From Bacteroidales bacterium (GTDB taxonomy: Bacteria > Bacteroidota > Bacteroidia > Bacteroidales > P3), in the NCBI GenBank assembly GCA_030523765.1, contig JAUNHX010000015.1:1-49477 (forward strand): DNA of 49,477 nucleotides, given 5' to 3'. Under the pieces are notes generated by a model. It was not told the origin of the DNA and did no database searches. It worked only from the letters and a program-made list of their open reading frames with translations. Within the stretch, counting starts at the first letter, position 1. Each line of letters opens with the position of its first letter. A program made the translations under genes and the position numbers. Shown piece after piece: positions 42,752 through 49,477 of this stretch.

Positions 42752-42780
42752 CAAATTTACGATTTTGAACTTTGGGACAA
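42752..42780 (-). promoter_or_regulatory. Minus-strand promoter-like pair in the 1-kb spacer
   Basis: On the minus strand TTG (42780-42778), 18 bp, TAAATTTG (42759-42752), the same geometry as at pyrB. High A/T content makes chance matches more likely here. Confidence 0.4.
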
Positions 42781-42812
42781 TTGAATTACAATGAAATAAA
42801 AAATGTTCAAAC

Positions 42813-42900
42813 TGTACAGAAGTGTCTGTTTTGTACAATTCTGTACATTGTTAAATTTTGTATTAAGCATTCAAAATCATCGTATTAACTTATTTGTACA
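42813..42900. repeat. Cluster of four TGTACA palindromes
   Basis: TGTACA occurs at 42813-42818, 42832-42837, 42842-42847 and 42895-42900, within 88 bp and just ahead of the gene at 43002. Flanking bases keep partial dyad symmetry (CTGTACAG, TTGTACAA). They could be operator half-sites. Confidence 0.4.
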
Positions 42901-42967
42901 CATAAGCTGATTTTACACAAATTTTGTTTCACAAAATAAAAATGCGATGGGGCTATAGGTCTTACAT

Positions 42968-42975
42968 TATTTTTG
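42968..42975 (+). promoter_or_regulatory. -7 element for the small membrane protein gene
   Basis: TATTTTTG matches the -7 consensus 26 bp upstream of the ATG at 43002. No TTTG lies at the expected -33 spacing, so activation by a regulator at the TGTACA sites is conceivable. Confidence 0.45.
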
Positions 42976-43001
42976 CAACCGAAAAAATAAGTGAACGCCC
43001 T

Positions 43002-43385
43002 ATGAACAACACATCCGCAATGACAACAGTCAACAAGAAAAGCAATCTAAAAGAAGTTACCTATAGCATGGTAATGGGAGCAGAGAACCTTTCTTCACGT
43101 AATGCAGGTGCGCAGGATAATCATTGTTTAGTAGTACCTATGTATGCTGAGCAAGTCCATGTTGAAGAGCGCAAAACTCTTACAGAAATGTTGGCCAAAC
43201 ATTTCAATTTGGTTGACAATGAGGAGTATCGCGAAGATATGACCATCGAAGAGAAGATCAACTACAATAACCACGTTCTCTTCCAAACTGCACTGGTTCA
43301 CAGTGTTGTTCGCAAAATGGCTACTATAGCAATCTCAGTTTTCGCAGTTGCAGTAGCCCTTACGGCGATGGTTGTTCTTCTTTAA
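43002..43385 (+). CDS. Small protein with C-terminal membrane anchor
   Basis: 127 residues from ATG 43002, chosen because the longer frame (from 42924) would include the -7 element. Not recognised. The first 100 residues are polar with no signal peptide (MNNTSAMTTVNKKSNLKE); the C-terminus is one hydrophobic helix (MATIAISVFAVAVALTAMVV), as in tail-anchored proteins. Preceded by a TGTACA cluster and followed by the MITE. Confidence 0.7.
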   Translation: MNNTSAMTTVNKKSNLKEVTYSMVMGAENLSSRNAGAQDNHCLVVPMYAEQVHVEERKTLTEMLAKHFNLVDNEEYREDMTIEEKINYNNHVLFQTALVHSVVRKMATIAISVFAVAVALTAMVVLL

Positions 43386-43490
43386 ATAGAATAGAAAAGA
43401 AACTATACCACGTATTCCACAATTATGTTCCGAAGTCGATTCTTTAATAGGATCGGCTTTTTTTATTGAAATAAAAAAACGAAAATTTAA

Positions 43491-43677
43491 GGTAACCTCT
43501 AAAAATTGCTTCAATGTGATTTTGGAGAAGATTTATAGCAGATTGCTCCGTTGAACGAAGGAGTATAGCGGGCTATATGACTGAGTGAAACTGAGCAAGA
43601 TGCATAAATCAATCCAAAAGCACTGAAAGTATGGTTATTATTATTCCTTTTCATACGTGGAATTTTTAGAGGTTACC
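43491..43677. mobile_element. Complete 187-bp MITE
   Basis: Terminal inverted repeats GGTAACCTCTAAAAATT (43491-43507) and its exact complement (43661-43677), 17 bp without mismatch. TTAA is present on both sides (43487-43490 and 43678-43681), consistent with a 4-bp target duplication. Inside, TTTTGG/CCAAAA (43520-43525, 43614-43619) and GATTTAT/ATAAATC (43530-43536, 43604-43610) form a second nested inverted repeat. No ORF. The last 55 bp recur at window positions 1-55. It sits immediately next to the dus stop codon. Confidence 0.9.
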
Positions 43678-43681
43678 TTAA

Positions 43682-44602
43682 TTATTCAAGGAACGAATCA
43701 GCAGCAGCAACGATTTTAGGTAATTCACTCTCATGGAGCAGCATATCGCGTTGTTGTTCAGTAATATGTATTGAACGAAAAAGTAGACACCAATATTCTT
43801 TTATCTTTCTTGCCTTCTTTTCATCGGGTATAGGAAGAGTAAGTATGGCATCAAACAATCTGTTGATGAACTCTTTAGTCATAGAATCATCACAAGGAAT
43901 CCCTTTTATCTTGTAAGTTAATAGCGGATCGTAGAGAACACCCCTACCAATCATAAAATCTTCCACTTGAGGGAATTGTTGTTTCAAAGAATGGTATTTT
44001 TCGGCAGTAGTGATATCCCCGTTATAGATAACCGGATGATGAATCAAATGTAATGCTTTCTCGAAACGATCCATATCGGGCCAACCTCCATACATCTGTT
44101 TTCCAATGCGAGGATGGATAGTAATATTAAGAAGAGGATAATCGTTCAAGATAGGTATCAAGTTAAAAACCTCGTCCGGATTGCGATATCCCAATCTCAT
44201 CTTTATCGAAAGACGGGGTTTCAGATGAGGAATAATAGCATCGAGTATCATCTTCACCTCATCGGGATAGGGTAAGATTCCCGAACCGCGATGTTTTCCT
44301 GCTACCTTTCGCATCGGACAGCCAATATTCCAGTTCACCTCCTGGTATCCAACTTCATACAAACGATTAGCAAGAGCCACAAACTCCTCAGGTTCCTTAC
44401 CTAGTATCTGCGGAATCACAGGAATACTCTCCCTATTTATTTCGGGAAGCACATCGTCAATCTTCTTCAGCGCATCACTCAAATTACCGTGAGTCAGTGA
44501 AATAAAAGGGCTAATAGCCAAGTCGAATCCTTTAGGAAACACAGTATAATAAACCTTTCGAAATAGGACTTCCGTAAGTCCTTGCATGGGAGCTAGTATC
44601 AT
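43682..44602 (-). CDS. dus: tRNA-dihydrouridine synthase
   Basis: 306 residues. FMN TIM-barrel beginning MILAPMQGLTEVLFRKVYY; NWNIGCPMRKVAGKHRGSGIL carries the catalytic Cys95; SIKMRLGYRNPDE and ITIHPR follow, then YNGDITTAEKY and MIGRGVL bind FMN phosphate; the helical tRNA-recognition domain is about 240-306. Reduces uridines in tRNA D-loops; which positions cannot be told. The MITE insertion abuts the TAA stop without disrupting it. Confidence 0.93.
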   Translation of the reverse strand: MILAPMQGLTEVLFRKVYYTVFPKGFDLAISPFISLTHGNLSDALKKIDDVLPEINRESIPVIPQILGKEPEEFVALANRLYEVGYQEVNWNIGCPMRKVAGKHRGSGILPYPDEVKMILDAIIPHLKPRLSIKMRLGYRNPDEVFNLIPILNDYPLLNITIHPRIGKQMYGGWPDMDRFEKALHLIHHPVIYNGDITTAEKYHSLKQQFPQVEDFMIGRGVLYDPLLTYKIKGIPCDDSMTKEFINRLFDAILTLPIPDEKKARKIKEYWCLLFRSIHITEQQRDMLLHESELPKIVAAADSFLE

Positions 44603-44718
44603 TTATCAGTTTGTTGAGTATTGTTAAGACTATCGCTTAAAAGATTATCTCACCCTTTTGGCAAAGGGGGAACCTAAATGGTTTTTGAAGAGATATATGA
44701 AAGTATACGCAATCCACA

Positions 44719-45234
44719 CTAATCATTCTCCTGCGATTCCGCATCTTCCTCACGATATTTATTTACCAACTCCTTGATGTTGCCAATAAGCGTATTGCCC
44801 GTTTTGTTGACAGGTTGATACAGAACCGATTCGGTTTTTGCCTCGTGGGTAATCACATGTTCGTGTTTGTCTATAATTTCAATATAGTATATCAAGACAC
44901 TGAGAATGCAAATACATTCTAGCATACCGATCAAAGCACCAAGCATCTTGTTTACTACACCCAGTTTGGCCATCTTTAAGAGGTTAGTAAGCGCTTTTCC
45001 AAGCAGATATATTAGTGCCAACACGATGAGGAAGGTTACGAAGAAACCTATCAATACAGCGCTCTCCCCTTCTAGATGCATCCACTGAGCCACATGGGTA
45101 GAAAAACGGGCAGCAGCCCAAATGCCTAGAACCAAACCAGCCAATTGGGCTATCTCAAAAATCAAACCTTTGCGCCATCCTTTCCATATGAAAATAGCTA
45201 AAGGTATTGCAATTACGATATCTAAAAAGTGCAT
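44719..45234 (-). CDS. CvpA-family membrane protein
   Basis: 171 residues with four membrane segments (about 4-20, 26-47, 62-84, 101-122) and a charged C-terminus (KYREEDAESQEND). FLDIVIAIPLAIFIWKGWRKGLI and LAGLVLGIWAAARFS are typical of CvpA/colicin-V-production proteins, which are implicated in envelope and bile resistance in several bacteria. Own -7 element at 45255; dus follows 116 bp downstream. Confidence 0.85.
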   Translation of the reverse strand: MHFLDIVIAIPLAIFIWKGWRKGLIFEIAQLAGLVLGIWAAARFSTHVAQWMHLEGESAVLIGFFVTFLIVLALIYLLGKALTNLLKMAKLGVVNKMLGALIGMLECICILSVLIYYIEIIDKHEHVITHEAKTESVLYQPVNKTGNTLIGNIKELVNKYREEDAESQEND

Positions 45235-45254
45235 CTTCTCTAATTATTTTTGTG

Positions 45255-45262
45255 CAAAAGTA
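45255..45262 (-). promoter_or_regulatory. -7 element for cvpA
   Basis: The minus strand reads TACTTTTG, 20 bp upstream of the cvpA start; -33 box weak. Confidence 0.45.
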
Positions 45263-45293
45263 CATTTTTTTTTAAAGATATCAGAAAAAAGTG

Positions 45294-45301
45294 TATTTTT
45301 G
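45294..45301 (+). promoter_or_regulatory. -7 element for the polysaccharide locus
   Basis: TATTTTTG, exact -7 match, about 240 bp upstream of the glycosyltransferase start; no clear -33 box. Confidence 0.4.
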
Positions 45302-45539
45302 CAATTGAATTAAAAGATGTCAATTCTACTTAAATAGTTGAGAAAGTATGATTTGCTACAAAATGGCATTCATTTTGGTATTTAATTAAGTATTAAATAT
45401 AATAAGCAAATCATCGAAAAACTGCAACAACAAAAAGTTGTTGATGTGTCAATGAAACAAAAGGTCTACCAAGCAGTATTGATCAATTATACTGTTTTTA
45501 CATGGGAGTGACCAAGCCTTTGGCTTATCTTAAACCGAT

Positions 45540-46268
45540 ATGAAGTTTTTTGATTATGAGCTTACTTTAGAGATAGAAAATATTGATTTTCTGTCTAATA
45601 ATAGCGGCCATCCCGTTGTGGTTTCGTGTCTTAATCCACACTCATTTGTTAAGGCCGAAAACGATTCTGTCTTCAAAGAGGCACTTCGTCATAGCGATTA
45701 TCTTATCCCCGATGGTGTAGGCATATGTATGGAAGTGCATCGATGGGCAGGAAAGCAAATCAAGAAGATTGCAGGCGACGATTTCCACCTACAAGTGCTT
45801 GACCAATTGAACCGTCAAGGGGGGAAGATATTTTATCTAGGTAGTACAGAAAAAGTTCTATCAGGGATCCGCGATCATATTCATCGCGAGTATCCCCACC
45901 TCGAGGTCATGACCCATTCGCCCAGTTATTGTACCCAGCATTCTAAAGAAGAGAATGCAGCCATCATAGCTAAAATCGAAGCCTTTGCCCCCAATGCGTT
46001 GATGGTAGGACTAGGGGCCCCCAAGCAGGAGAAATGGATTTATCAGAACCTTGAACAGATTCATACACCCCAAGTGATAGGAGCTATTGGAGGAGCCTTC
46101 GAATTCTTTGCTGGCACCATCAAGCGAGCCCCCAAGTGGGCTATCAATATGCATGCCGAATGGCTATTCCGCTTCATCAAAGAGCCCTTACGCATGTGGG
46201 AACGCAATGTTGTCTTCACCCCCAAATTCCTTCGTTACGTAAAAAAACATCACGAAAACATGGTCTAA
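45540..46268 (+). CDS. WecG/TagA/CpsF-family glycosyltransferase
   Basis: 242 residues, the whole GT26 domain. NPHSFVKAE, then IPDGVGICME (57-62 is PDGVGI) and GLGAPKQEKW (about 158-166) are the family's nucleotide-sugar and catalytic motifs; GAIGGAFEFFAG follows. These enzymes add a ManNAc or ManNAcA-type sugar to a lipid-linked acceptor at the inner membrane. It is the first gene of the polysaccharide locus, 21 bp ahead of the export lipoprotein. Confidence 0.93.
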   Translation: MKFFDYELTLEIENIDFLSNNSGHPVVVSCLNPHSFVKAENDSVFKEALRHSDYLIPDGVGICMEVHRWAGKQIKKIAGDDFHLQVLDQLNRQGGKIFYLGSTEKVLSGIRDHIHREYPHLEVMTHSPSYCTQHSKEENAAIIAKIEAFAPNALMVGLGAPKQEKWIYQNLEQIHTPQVIGAIGGAFEFFAGTIKRAPKWAINMHAEWLFRFIKEPLRMWERNVVFTPKFLRYVKKHHENMV

Positions 46269-46289
46269 TCCATGAAAAAATAAAAACTA

Positions 46290-47099
46290 ATGAAAAAAAA
46301 TCATTTACTCCGATTCGTTGCTAGTGCAGTATTAACAGCAGTGCTGTTTGCCTCTTGTGGCACAGCCGAAGAGTATGTTCTACTCAACGACATCCAAACC
46401 CCTAGCAAATACTCACCACCTCAGCGATACGACCTACGTATCAAAAAAGGCGATGAGTTGCAAATCGTTGTAGCTCACCGAGTACCCAAAGTCATCGAAG
46501 CGTTCAATCAGAAAATCTCCACTGTTGATAGTGTTTCGCGCCTCAACTCCTATACTGTTTCTAGCGATGGATATATCAGCATGCCCGTTTTCGATACCGT
46601 TTATGTGGTTGGTAAAACTTGTCGTGAATTAGAGAAATACCTCGTAGCTCGAATGGAAGAAGAGGGAGTAGCCTACGGAGCATCCGTTAGTGTCAAGATC
46701 CTCAATTTTAAAGTCACTGTTATCGGCGAGTCTGCCACAGGCGTTTTTGAGTTCGAGGAGGGGGCTACCCTATTCGATTTGGTGGCCAGATCTCATATGC
46801 TAGGAGGTTCTAGTAATAATGGAGCAAACAGCATCCGTCGCGATAAAGTGTTGATTATGCGCGATTGCGATTCTGTTGTCCGTTCCGAATTTATCAATTT
46901 CCTTACCACCGATGTTATGTATTCCCCCTATTTCTACTTGCAGCAGAACGATGTCTTCTATGTGTATCCCTCCACCGATGTTGTTCGTCGCAGCAATCAA
47001 ACCTTCGATTTTTGGTGGAATCGAGCTTCTATCCTTACCTCAACCCTCAGTTTGGGAACAACCCTATGGTTGTTAATCCTCCGTTTGCGAGACAATTAA
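46290..47099 (+). CDS. Wza-type polysaccharide export lipoprotein
   Basis: 269 residues. Lipoprotein signal ending VLFASC (Cys23). Poly_export domain about 45-130 (RYDLRIKKGDELQIVV, then SDGYISMPVFDTVYVVGKT), followed by an SLBB-like domain (about 140-230; VTVIGE, then GATLFDLVARSHML). A C-terminal hydrophobic stretch (STLSLGTTLWLLILRL) probably is the membrane-spanning helix of the pore. Forms the outer-membrane channel for exopolysaccharide with the Wzc-like kinase encoded next. Confidence 0.93.
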   Translation: MKKNHLLRFVASAVLTAVLFASCGTAEEYVLLNDIQTPSKYSPPQRYDLRIKKGDELQIVVAHRVPKVIEAFNQKISTVDSVSRLNSYTVSSDGYISMPVFDTVYVVGKTCRELEKYLVARMEEEGVAYGASVSVKILNFKVTVIGESATGVFEFEEGATLFDLVARSHMLGGSSNNGANSIRRDKVLIMRDCDSVVRSEFINFLTTDVMYSPYFYLQQNDVFYVYPSTDVVRRSNQTFDFWWNRASILTSTLSLGTTLWLLILRLRDN

Positions 47100-47149
47100 A
47101 CCACAGAAATTCTTACTGTTAACATCCATTCCTCAATATCTATAAGATC

Positions 47150-49477
47150 ATGATCGATCAATCAAAAGCCGATGTAAGCAATGTAGGTGTCAAGAAAAAC
47201 ACCAACCGCTTTATCATCCACAATATCATCGAGTTGTTCCTCTCCTCGTGGTATTGGATTGTAGTCTCAGTGTTAGTGTGCCTCGCTGTTGCTTGGCTTC
47301 ACCTCAAAATGAGTCCCGAAATCTATTCGGTTTCAGCCACCATGCAGATCAATAGCCCTACATCGCAGGTAAATAGCGATGTCATGAAGGCTTTCCGCAC
47401 CCCCAGTAATGCTGAAAAAGAGATTCATTTCTTCACCTCCCGGCAGGTAATCCAGGATGTGGTGAAAGATCTGAATCTGAATGTCTCTTATATTCGGCCA
47501 CGCCTCTTTGTTGATGAAGATCTTTATGATAAGTCGCCCATCGATGCCCACTTTATAGGCAACTCCTATCCAGCATGCAATTTCAAGATCAAGTGCAACG
47601 CAAACGATTATATTTTAACCAGTATTGAACACGACAAGAATGTCAGTGCTCAGGAGTGGCAAGGTCGTTATGGCGACACCCTTATCACCCCCAAAGGAGT
47701 GCTAGTCATCAATAAGCGAGCAGGTTCAGCCAATGTCAACGACTTCGATATGGAAATCCACTATATCACCCCCGAAGAGGCCACCTCTCGTTTTATGGGC
47801 AATATGAGTGCAGCCATTGTCGATGAGGATGCTGGCAATATACGCCTCAGCATGAACGATGTCAACCTCCAGCGAGGTATCGATGCTGTTAATCTTTGGA
47901 TCGAGACCTATAATCGTCACACTGTCAAGTATAAAAACACCGTTGCAGAAAACACAGCCAAGTTTATCCAAGAGCGACTCGAGGTCATCTCTGTTGAACT
48001 GAGCGATGTAGAGGGTGATATGGAAAACTATATGCGACAAAACAATATCTCCGACCTCAATGCTCAGACCGATAACAATATGAGCAATCGCAATCAGTAT
48101 TCTGCTCAAGCTATCGAGAGCGATGTCTCCATCCGAGTGGCTCGCGATCTGCTCAACAAGGTCAAAGATGCTCCATCCAACAGCCTGCTGCCCAACATCA
48201 ATATTGGCAATTCAGGAGTTGCTAGCATGATCGATCTCTACAACAAGCAGGTCACCGAACGCCGCTTTTTAGTAGAAAACTCTAGTGAACGGAGCCCCTT
48301 GGTCAAAGAAATGGACGGCCAAATTGCCTCCTTGCGCAACACCATTATCCGTTCCATCGATAACTATATTGAATCTATCAGCATCCGTGCTCGTGAGTAT
48401 CGCAATCAAGAAATCCGCTCCTCCTCGGCCATTAATATTATGCCCACCCAGCAGCGCGAACTCCAAAGCTACAATCGTCAAAAGTCGATCAAAGAGGAAC
48501 TCTACCTTTATCTGCTCAACAAGCGCGAGGAGAATGCTCTGCGACTCACCATCACCGATGCCGAAACTCGTGTAATCGACTATGCAGCAGGTGGTAAAGT
48601 ATCCCCCATTCCTGGTCGTACCTACCTTATCGCCATTCTTTTAGGACTTCTTATTCCCATTGGCATCATCATGCTTATCAAACTGCTCGATGTCCGTATC
48701 CATAGCAAAAAAGATGTTGAGGCCTACTGCTCCATCCCCGTCACAGGTATTATCCCTTTAGTTGAAGAGGGAGGTGTGAGCATTATTAGTAAGAGTGGCA
48801 AGGATCGTTTCAATGAAACCTTCCGTATTCTTCGCAACAATATCCAATTCCTTGGAGGCGAAACCAATGGAGGCAAAGTCTTCATGCTCACCTCTACTCG
48901 ATCGGGCGATGGTAAGAGCCTCATTGCATACGATATAGCCCTCTCCTTTGCCTATACCGATGCCAAAGTACTTCTAATCAATGCCGATATCCGCAAGCGA
49001 GAGTCATGGCATGGATCACGCGAGAAATACAAACATGGCCTCACCACCTATTTGGCCAAGACTGATGATGACTATGAGACATTGATTGATGAAGATAGCA
49101 TCCATCCCGAGCTCAAAGTAATCCACAATGGACCCATCCCACCCAACCCTGCCGAGTTATTGATGAGTCGTCGTTTCGAAACTCTTATTGATCGAGCACG
49201 CCAAGATTTCGATTATATCATTATCGATAGTGTTCCCCTCGATATTGTAGCTGATGCAACTATTACCAATCGAGTGGCTGATGCTACCTTCTTCGTTATT
49301 CGCGAATCCAGTTCCGATCGCCGTATCTTGATGGAACTCGAGGAGTTCTACAAGCAACAAAAACTAAAGAATATGAGCATCATCCTTAATGGCTATAAGA
49401 TACGCAAGCATAGCTATGGCTATGGTGGTTATGGTTATGGCTACGGATATGGCTACGGCTACGGATATGGTTATGGT
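47150..49477 (+). CDS. Wzc-type polysaccharide co-polymerase / tyrosine autokinase, 3'-truncated by the window
   Basis: ATG at 47150, open for 776 codons to the window edge, no stop seen. N-terminal Wzz domain with TM1 (about 33-52), a long periplasmic coiled-coil segment, TM2 (about 491-510; IAILLGLLIPIGIIMLI) and a cytoplasmic BY-kinase domain: Walker A TRSGDGKS (about 584-591), Walker A' LLINADIRK, Walker B YIIIDSVP. The visible end is a Tyr-Gly tail (10 Tyr in 21 codons), the autophosphorylation cluster. Controls chain length and export of exopolysaccharide with the Wza protein 50 bp upstream. Confidence 0.93.
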   Translation, partial: MIDQSKADVSNVGVKKNTNRFIIHNIIELFLSSWYWIVVSVLVCLAVAWLHLKMSPEIYSVSATMQINSPTSQVNSDVMKAFRTPSNAEKEIHFFTSRQVIQDVVKDLNLNVSYIRPRLFVDEDLYDKSPIDAHFIGNSYPACNFKIKCNANDYILTSIEHDKNVSAQEWQGRYGDTLITPKGVLVINKRAGSANVNDFDMEIHYITPEEATSRFMGNMSAAIVDEDAGNIRLSMNDVNLQRGIDAVNLWIETYNRHTVKYKNTVAENTAKFIQERLEVISVELSDVEGDMENYMRQNNISDLNAQTDNNMSNRNQYSAQAIESDVSIRVARDLLNKVKDAPSNSLLPNINIGNSGVASMIDLYNKQVTERRFLVENSSERSPLVKEMDGQIASLRNTIIRSIDNYIESISIRAREYRNQEIRSSSAINIMPTQQRELQSYNRQKSIKEELYLYLLNKREENALRLTITDAETRVIDYAAGGKVSPIPGRTYLIAILLGLLIPIGIIMLIKLLDVRIHSKKDVEAYCSIPVTGIIPLVEEGGVSIISKSGKDRFNETFRILRNNIQFLGGETNGGKVFMLTSTRSGDGKSLIAYDIALSFAYTDAKVLLINADIRKRESWHGSREKYKHGLTTYLAKTDDDYETLIDEDSIHPELKVIHNGPIPPNPAELLMSRRFETLIDRARQDFDYIIIDSVPLDIVADATITNRVADATFFVIRESSSDRRILMELEEFYKQQKLKNMSIILNGYKIRKHSYGYGGYGYGYGYGYGYGYGYG
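49415..49477 (+). repeat. Tyr-Gly codon repeat at the kinase C-terminus
   Basis: Alternating TAT/TAC and GGN codons run to the window edge (21 codons, 10 Tyr and 11 Gly). The mixed synonymous codons show selection on the protein rather than simple slippage; length polymorphism between strains is plausible. Confidence 0.7.

Larger units (their letters stand above)
41992..43001. other. AT-rich 1-kb spacer with repeats and regulatory-looking motifs
   Basis: No protein gene is supported here; short reading frames overlap promoter-like sites or have poor composition. The region holds a -7 element for the 41991 gene (complement of 42068-42075), three 11-bp tandem repeats (42237-42269), a candidate small RNA (42668-42780) and four TGTACA palindromes (42813-42900). 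Confidence 0.6.
45235..45539. other. Divergent promoter region and leader of the polysaccharide locus
   Basis: No sizeable gene. Contains opposing -7 elements at 45255 and 45294, a 7-bp hairpin CAACAAC-AAAAA-GTTGTTG (45425-45443) and a 19-codon plus-strand ORF (45452-45511) close to the first gene. The roughly 235-nt leader may be regulatory; no UpxY-type antiterminator gene is present. Confidence 0.45.

Noticed and set aside
37367..43001. Possible origin of replication near parAB
   Set aside because: parAB often lies near oriC, but I find no cluster of DnaA boxes (TTATnCACA), no dnaA, dnaN or gidA neighbour, and no parS-like site in the AT-rich spacer.
45235..45539. Invertible promoter of a phase-variable capsule locus
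   Set aside because: No pair of inverted repeats flanks the promoter-like element and no invertase gene is present; only a local 7-bp hairpin is seen.

Overview
The window looks like a Bacteroidota (Bacteroidales-type) chromosome of moderate GC with AT-rich intergenic spacers. Four things support this. Several genes carry promoter-like pairs of the Bacteroides class (TTTG or TTG, 18-20 bp, TAnnTTTG), while Shine-Dalgarno sites are essentially absent. The small conserved proteins DUF3276 and DUF5683 flank parA and parB. There are many lipoproteins and TPR/outer-membrane proteins. A Wza/Wzc pair of Bacteroides style ends in a Tyr-Gly tail. No gene allows a genus-level name.

Layout. Positions 1-55 are the broken end of a miniature inverted-repeat element, followed by a TraR/DksA-family protein and rimM (minus strand). 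A plus-strand block (1.7-8.1 kb) carries a 1042-residue TPR protein, an outer-membrane beta-barrel protein and folC. A minus-strand block (8.2-13.1 kb) reads nrnA, two FKBP lipoproteins, adk, a terminator, obgE and a PAP2 phosphatase. The plus strand at 13.4-19.6 kb holds a beta-helix lipoprotein, an exported protein with an isolated NAGLU C-terminal domain, a short-chain fatty-acid transporter (AtoE family) and hydE. It converges on a minus-strand ridA, acyl-CoA dehydrogenase, etfB, etfA group (19.7-23.2 kb), which suggests fatty-acid or butyrate-type redox metabolism. Next come anmK (+), hemW, a tRNA with CAT anticodon, adenine deaminase and a GH29 fucosidase (all minus).

From 29.5 to 34.05 kb a minus-strand unit reads pyrB, pyrI, a membrane protein, a MurD-family ligase and an M20 amidohydrolase. 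Its promoter-proximal leader contains a terminator hairpin overlapped by a short ORF, an arrangement reminiscent of the E. coli pyrBI attenuator. Further minus-strand genes follow: a TPR lipoprotein, a lipoprotein with a Cys/His/Gly-rich tail, DUF5683, parB, parA, DUF3276, a CyuA-like desulfidase and a deoxyhypusine-synthase-like enzyme. A roughly 1-kb AT-rich spacer (42.0-43.0 kb) contains 11-bp tandem repeats, a candidate small RNA and four TGTACA palindromes ahead of a small membrane protein. A complete 187-bp MITE with 17-bp perfect inverted repeats and TTAA on both sides abuts the dus stop codon. The window ends with the start of an exopolysaccharide/capsule locus: a WecG/TagA-type glycosyltransferase, a Wza-like export lipoprotein and a truncated Wzc-like tyrosine autokinase.

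Most genes are housekeeping or conserved. The less ordinary material is the pyrBI leader, the MITE pair, the catalytic-domain-less NAGLU_C protein, the structured repeats at 35.2-35.5 kb and the regulatory-looking spacer at 42.2-43.0 kb. All family calls rest on reading motifs and recalled family features; no database search was possible.
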